From F-183 sp036502165 (GTDB lineage Bacteria > Acidobacteriota > Terriglobia > Bryobacterales > Bryobacteraceae), in contig DASXZC010000359.1 in the NCBI GenBank assembly GCA_036502165.1, positions 1-36,062 of the forward strand: a stretch of 36,062 bases of DNA, written 5' to 3'. Below are positions 32,335 through 36,062 of the stretch, piece by piece. The position numbers and the translations under genes were made by a program. Within the stretch, counting starts at the first letter, position 1; every line of letters begins with the position of its first letter. The notes beneath the pieces are model-generated. The model was not told where the DNA came from, ran no database searches, and saw nothing but the letters and a program-made list of their open reading frames with translations.

Positions 32335-34158
32335 TTATTGCGTCAAATTCAAGCGCTTCAGCAGAGCGCCGAAGCCCGGATCGGCCCGCAAACTGGAGAA
32401 TCGGCTGTCGACTTGCAGGAAGACGGCCTGCGGATCCCGCTGGTCGATCGCCTTCTCGAGCGCCTTGAATGCCAATTCGCGATCGCCCAACACGGCCCGC
32501 GCGCGAGCCTCCTCAACGGGCGAGGGCGATTCCTTTTCGAGTAGCGCCCGGCTCTGATCCGCTTCGCCCAGAACCGCGTACCCGACCGGCCCGGGACTGC
32601 AGGCCGCCGCCCCTCCTGAGAGATCGCAGGCTTTGATGAATTCAGCGCGCGCTTCATCCTTGCGCCCCGCGGCGGCGAGAGCCATGGCATACGCCGAGTG
32701 CACGGCTGCAATGCCTGAATAAATCCCCAGTGCCGCGCTGTAACGCTCGATCGCCTCTTGCGGTTTTCCTCGCGCAAGTAGGATGTACCCGGCCACATCA
32801 TTCGCAACGAATGAAAAAGGATCCAGGTCGACCGCTTTGTGCGCCTCATACTCCGCCGCCTCGAGTTGACCCGCCGGAGCCAGGTACGCGAGCGCCATCG
32901 CGCTATGCGCATCCGGTGAGCCGGGCGCCCACTGTACGGCTCGGTTCAACTCCAATTGCGCGCCCTTCCAGTCCCAATCCGCGAGGCCGAGTGCGATGCC
33001 GAGCGCCGCATGCGCCTCGCCGGATGATGGATCGAGTTCGATCGCTTTGCGTGCCAGGTCCTCGACCTTCGCGGCTGCTTCTTTTAATGGAATTGCTTGA
33101 TAATATCCGAGTAAAGTGTAATTTTCAGCGAGCACCGCGTATGACGGCCCATATTTCGCGTCTTCCGTCACCGACTTTTGTGCGTACTCGTTGCTCTTAA
33201 GGAGACCTTCCTTCGAGAATGGATGGAGGACGTAACGCGCCCGCAGGTAGTCGTCGTAAGCCGTCTGCGACTCAGTCCGCGGGGGAACCAGAATGCGCTC
33301 CGGATCCACGCGGAGCTGCACCTTCAGGGAATAAACGATTGATTTGGCGATCGCTTCCTGGACCTGGAAAACGTCCTTCGCCGGCCGTTCGTAGGTGTCG
33401 GACCAGATCGTCTGACCGCTGTTGGTGTCGACCAATCGCGCAGTGACACTCAAACGGTCCCCATACGCTTTCACCGACCCGTCGAGCACGGAACCGGCAT
33501 GCAATTGATTGCGTAATTCCTCGAGATTACCGGCTTTTCCGCGAAATCGTGCGGCGGAATTGAAACTGACGACCCGAAGCTGTTCGACCTTCGCCAGCGC
33601 GTCGATCAACTCTCCCGTCAAGCCGTCGGAAAAATAGTCGTTCGCCGGATCCCCGGTGGCATTCTGGAACGGCAAAAGCGCAATCGCCGGAACGGGGCTG
33701 TTCATGGCCCGTCCCCTTGCCCAGAACAGCCAACTGATGCCCGCTCCGCAGAACACGATCACCGCCAAAACGAGCGCAGGACCGGCGAAGCGGCGCGTGG
33801 CCACTGGCGGCACATCCTGCCGGGCGCCATCTGCGACACGCGTAAATGTGGGCAAATATCCGCCCTTCGGCAACTCGATCCGGACGTCCTCTTGCGGATG
33901 TTTCTGGTAGAAATCCTCGAGGCGCGCACGCAGGCGCCGGGCTTCGACGCGGACGATTGGGTCTGTTTTGGAATCGTAGTTGGCGGCGCGGCCGAAAACT
34001 TCCGACCCGAGGACCGCTTCCTTGACGGGCCGGCCAACGAGGGCGGCTTCGACGACATATTTGAGAAAAGGTCCGAGCCGTCCGGCATCGCGGAAGCCGT
34101 CGCTCTCGAGGATCCGCTCGAGCCGGGCGCGGACCTCCCCGGCGGGAATCTCATTCAT
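32335..34158 (-). CDS. TolB-like / TPR regulator with N-terminal winged-helix-like domain
   Basis: A 607-residue protein. Residues 1-108 form a conserved, probably DNA-binding module (LERILESDGFRDAGRLGPFL, then YDSKTDPIVRVEARRLRARL and ELPKGGY) common in Acidobacteriota. One membrane helix at about 125-147 follows. Residues 155-280 are a TolB/FlgO-like domain (ALLPFQNATGDPANDYFSDG). From about 340 to the end come TPR-like repeats. The layout resembles CadC-type one-component membrane regulators. The divergent spacer carries palindromic sites that it could bind (inference). It precedes the dioxygenase gene on the same strand. Confidence 0.85.
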   Translation of the reverse strand: MNEIPAGEVRARLERILESDGFRDAGRLGPFLKYVVEAALVGRPVKEAVLGSEVFGRAANYDSKTDPIVRVEARRLRARLEDFYQKHPQEDVRIELPKGGYLPTFTRVADGARQDVPPVATRRFAGPALVLAVIVFCGAGISWLFWARGRAMNSPVPAIALLPFQNATGDPANDYFSDGLTGELIDALAKVEQLRVVSFNSAARFRGKAGNLEELRNQLHAGSVLDGSVKAYGDRLSVTARLVDTNSGQTIWSDTYERPAKDVFQVQEAIAKSIVYSLKVQLRVDPERILVPPRTESQTAYDDYLRARYVLHPFSKEGLLKSNEYAQKSVTEDAKYGPSYAVLAENYTLLGYYQAIPLKEAAAKVEDLARKAIELDPSSGEAHAALGIALGLADWDWKGAQLELNRAVQWAPGSPDAHSAMALAYLAPAGQLEAAEYEAHKAVDLDPFSFVANDVAGYILLARGKPQEAIERYSAALGIYSGIAAVHSAYAMALAAAGRKDEARAEFIKACDLSGGAAACSPGPVGYAVLGEADQSRALLEKESPSPVEEARARAVLGDRELAFKALEKAIDQRDPQAVFLQVDSRFSSLRADPGFGALLKRLNLTQ

Positions 34159-34181
34159 TCAATCACGAGTGTAACGTCATT

Positions 34182-34225
34182 CGTCCCAGGACACTCCCCG
34201 CGCGGGGAGAAGAAAATCGTCCCAG
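34182..34225. promoter_or_regulatory. Candidate operator: palindrome flanked by direct repeats
   Basis: A perfect 16-base palindrome CTCCCCGCGCGGGGAG at 34194-34209 is flanked by two direct CGTCCCAG repeats (34182-34189 and 34218-34225, 36 bases apart). It lies in the divergent spacer between the TolB/TPR regulator and the DUF4331 gene. It may be an operator controlling either gene. Confidence 0.45.
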
Positions 34226-34314
34226 TCTTAAATCCGGTTCATGTCCCCACTCGTATCCATTTGCGATGCAGTACCGGTCGCCTCGCTGGGCCGGACCGCA
34301 AAGGAGAAGACTGA

Positions 34315-35733
34315 ATGAATCGAAAATCCTTCCTGATGGGACTTGTGATGGCCGGCATGACGTTCGCCGCCAGCCATCGCAACGGCCCACTCTTGCTGGA
34401 AGATCAAACCGCCAATCTCAACGACCTGTACGTGTTCCGGAGCTGGGAAACCGGACGCACCGACCGGGTCGTCATGAGCATGAGCACCCAGGGCTTCCAG
34501 AACCCCGACAACGGTCCGAGCTACTACAAATTCTCGGACAGCGTCAATTACCGCTTCAACATCAACAACGCACGCGGACTCGACGGCAATCCGGATATGC
34601 AAATCGACATCGTATTCAATACGGTGTTGCGTCCGAATCCGACGTTCGTTTCGTACTTCGGAAAAATCGACAGCATCGATTCGACGGGGATCTTTCTGTA
34701 TCAGACTTACTCTGTCGTCGTGCGAAACATGACCACCGGTGTCACTACGTACTTCAACGCCGATAAGAATGGTCACGCATTGTCGGTGGCTCCTCCGAAT
34801 CTCGGGCCGAATTCGACGCCGAATTACGAAACCGCGTTGGGCCACCCGTCTGTGTTCACGCTTTCGAATGGCATGCGGATCTTCGCCGGCCCGCGCGATG
34901 ACGCATTTTATTTCGATTCCGGCGCGACGTTCGACACGTTGAACTTCCGTTCGCCCGCGCCCGTCCTCACCGGCGGCGCAGATTCCGGACCCGGCCCGGC
35001 AGCTCCGGCGGCCGTTGACGGATTCGCCGGCTACAACATCAGCCTGATCGCCATCGAGATGCCGATCACGATGGTCACTGCCAGCGGCACGATGCCGACT
35101 GCGGCCACCGATCCTAACGCCAAGATTGGCGTGTGGGCCACGACGAATCGCCAGTTCGTCACGATCCGCCCCAGCCCGTCCGATCCGCAGAGCTTCGGCG
35201 AATGGTCGCAGATCGACCGCGTGGGAAATCCGCTCACGGTCGAGGCGTTGATTCCTCTTCCGATGAAGGACTATTGGAATCGTTCCAACCCCGCTGATGA
35301 TGCGCAGTTCGCGCAGTTCATCGGCGATCCGTTCTTCGCGTCGGGCGTCCTGCACGGCGTGTTCAACTTGACCGTTCCTCCGGCTCCGCGCACTGATTTG
35401 TTGGGCGTGTTCGTGCCGGATATCACGCGCATCGATTTGACGATTCCGCCGGTACCGTCGGCGATGCAGAGCCGCCTCGGTCCACTTGGCGGCGACAATG
35501 CCGGATGGCCGTTTGGCGGCAGGCGTCCTGGTGACGACGTCGTCGACATCGGACTTCGCGCTTTGGCTGGTGTGTTGGTTCCCGGATTCTCGAATGCCCC
35601 GCCCCTCGGCGACGGCGTCAATTCGAACGATGTTCCCTTGCAGGATGTGTTCCCGTTCCACGCGGCTCCGCATGCCGGCTATTCGCATAGCCAAATTGAT
35701 GGAACCAACGGACGGGGCAAGGCAACGAACTAG
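34315..35733 (+). CDS. Exported DUF4331 domain protein
   Basis: A 472-residue secreted protein. Residues 1-19 are a signal peptide (FLMGLVMAGMTFAA), followed by ASHRNGP, the usual opening of DUF4331 proteins, and DQTANLNDLYVF. The long beta-rich body ends with GVNSNDVPLQDVFPFHAAPH, another family block. The function of DUF4331 is unknown. It is often found beside TPR proteins, and one begins downstream here. A ribosome site AAAGGAG precedes the ATG by about nine bases. A strong terminator follows. Confidence 0.88.
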   Translation: MNRKSFLMGLVMAGMTFAASHRNGPLLLEDQTANLNDLYVFRSWETGRTDRVVMSMSTQGFQNPDNGPSYYKFSDSVNYRFNINNARGLDGNPDMQIDIVFNTVLRPNPTFVSYFGKIDSIDSTGIFLYQTYSVVVRNMTTGVTTYFNADKNGHALSVAPPNLGPNSTPNYETALGHPSVFTLSNGMRIFAGPRDDAFYFDSGATFDTLNFRSPAPVLTGGADSGPGPAAPAAVDGFAGYNISLIAIEMPITMVTASGTMPTAATDPNAKIGVWATTNRQFVTIRPSPSDPQSFGEWSQIDRVGNPLTVEALIPLPMKDYWNRSNPADDAQFAQFIGDPFFASGVLHGVFNLTVPPAPRTDLLGVFVPDITRIDLTIPPVPSAMQSRLGPLGGDNAGWPFGGRRPGDDVVDIGLRALAGVLVPGFSNAPPLGDGVNSNDVPLQDVFPFHAAPHAGYSHSQIDGTNGRGKATN

Positions 35734-35771
35734 GTCATCCCTGGCTCCGGACGAGTAATCGGCCGGTGTTT

Positions 35772-35817
35772 GGTGGCCGCGCCACATTTCATCCCACCGG
35801 GTGCGGCCACCTTTTTT
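35772..35817 (+). terminator. Rho-independent terminator after the DUF4331 gene
   Basis: GGTGGCCGC (35772-35780) pairs perfectly with GCGGCCACC (35803-35811) and is followed at once by TTTTTT (35812-35817). The loop is 22 bases. It separates the DUF4331 gene from the next gene, so that gene either has its own promoter or depends on read-through. Confidence 0.88.
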
Positions 35818-35849
35818 CCGAGCGTAAGAGGTGGGGTTTGGGAGAACGA

Positions 35850-36062
35850 ATGAAAAAACAAATTGCAGCTCTTATGTTTTGTGTGGGAACCGCGGCCGTC
35901 GCACAACCGGCGTCCAGCGGAAATGATCGGATGCTTGGCGCATACCAGGAACGCGCATTGTCCGATCAAGTGCAGCGAATGAAAACCGACGATCGCGTGA
36001 AGCTCTATGAGGCGATGGTCAAGGCGCAGCCGGCGCGGGCTCACTATAGAAATCTTCTCGCT
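35850..36062 (+). CDS. Exported TPR-type protein (3' partial)
   Basis: The first 71 codons of a gene that runs off the window. ATG at 35850 with GGAG five bases upstream. The signal peptide KKQIAALMFCVGTAAVAQPA (2-21) is followed by a helical stretch, LYEAMVKAQPARAHYRNLLA, which looks like the first TPR unit. A DUF4331 gene followed by a TPR gene is a known arrangement, supporting a real gene here. Confidence 0.75.
   Translation, partial: MKKQIAALMFCVGTAAVAQPASSGNDRMLGAYQERALSDQVQRMKTDDRVKLYEAMVKAQPARAHYRNLLA

Noticed and set aside
34228..35787. A 519-codon open frame on the minus strand
   Set aside because: It lies opposite the DUF4331 gene, is Arg/His-rich, and has no recognisable domain. 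It is an antisense shadow of high-GC coding sequence.

Overview
The window looks like a chromosomal segment of an Acidobacteriota bacterium, probably of the Solibacter/Bryobacter group. This is inferred from the high GC content, the many Tat-exported enzymes, the TolB-like/TPR regulator with a conserved N-terminal domain, the DUF4331-TPR pair, the orphan TadG/TadE genes and the large hybrid histidine kinases. No rRNA, tRNA or CRISPR array was seen.

Layout. 1-2541: a D-aminoacylase-type amidohydrolase (5' truncated by the window edge), translationally coupled to an MFS transporter. 3615-7021: the ribosome-assembly GTPase RsgA, then an unusual GT4 glycosyltransferase-thioesterase fusion. 7041-10648: a dead IS630 remnant and a hybrid histidine kinase. 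13002-11125 (minus): a small HU-like gene, a TIR-domain gene and a Tat-exported D-2-hydroxyacid dehydrogenase. 13947-15428: an ECF sigma factor, a zinc-finger anti-sigma protein and a zinc-ribbon membrane protein in overlapping frames, then a frameshifted membrane-protein pseudogene. 17833-15866 (minus): a second hybrid kinase. 18157-20630: TadG-like, TadE-like, TadE-like. 20668-23542: amidase, LOG-family phosphoribohydrolase and HAD hydrolase. 23741-26964: Wza-like export protein and Wzc-like tyrosine kinase. 27384-26977 (minus): a small orphan. 27508-28914: a radical SAM protein. 32304-31465 (minus): a LigB-type extradiol dioxygenase. 34158-32335 (minus): a TolB/TPR regulator. 34315 to the end: DUF4331 protein and the start of a TPR protein.

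The most striking feature is the spaces between genes. At six junctions (MFS/rsgA, rsgA/GT, GT-thioesterase/kinase 1, kinase 1/dehydrogenase, the 3' side of kinase 2, and downstream of the radical SAM gene) the DNA consists of degenerate partial copies of the flanking gene ends. At the first four, the copies lie in the order expected from tandem duplication of the junction: full gene A, 5' piece of B, 3' piece of A, full gene B. The copies carry internal deletions and frameshifts. Yet in several of them the base differences from the intact gene fall mostly at synonymous third positions. In one block 13 of 15 differing codons are synonymous. This suggests that the divergence built up while the sequences were still under protein-level selection, for example in a related strain or in a once-functional duplicate.

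Other points of interest are the GT4-thioesterase fusion, the TIR/HU-like gene pair, a kinase whose C-terminal HPt-like domain lacks the phospho-histidine, and palindromic sites in the regulator/DUF4331 spacer.
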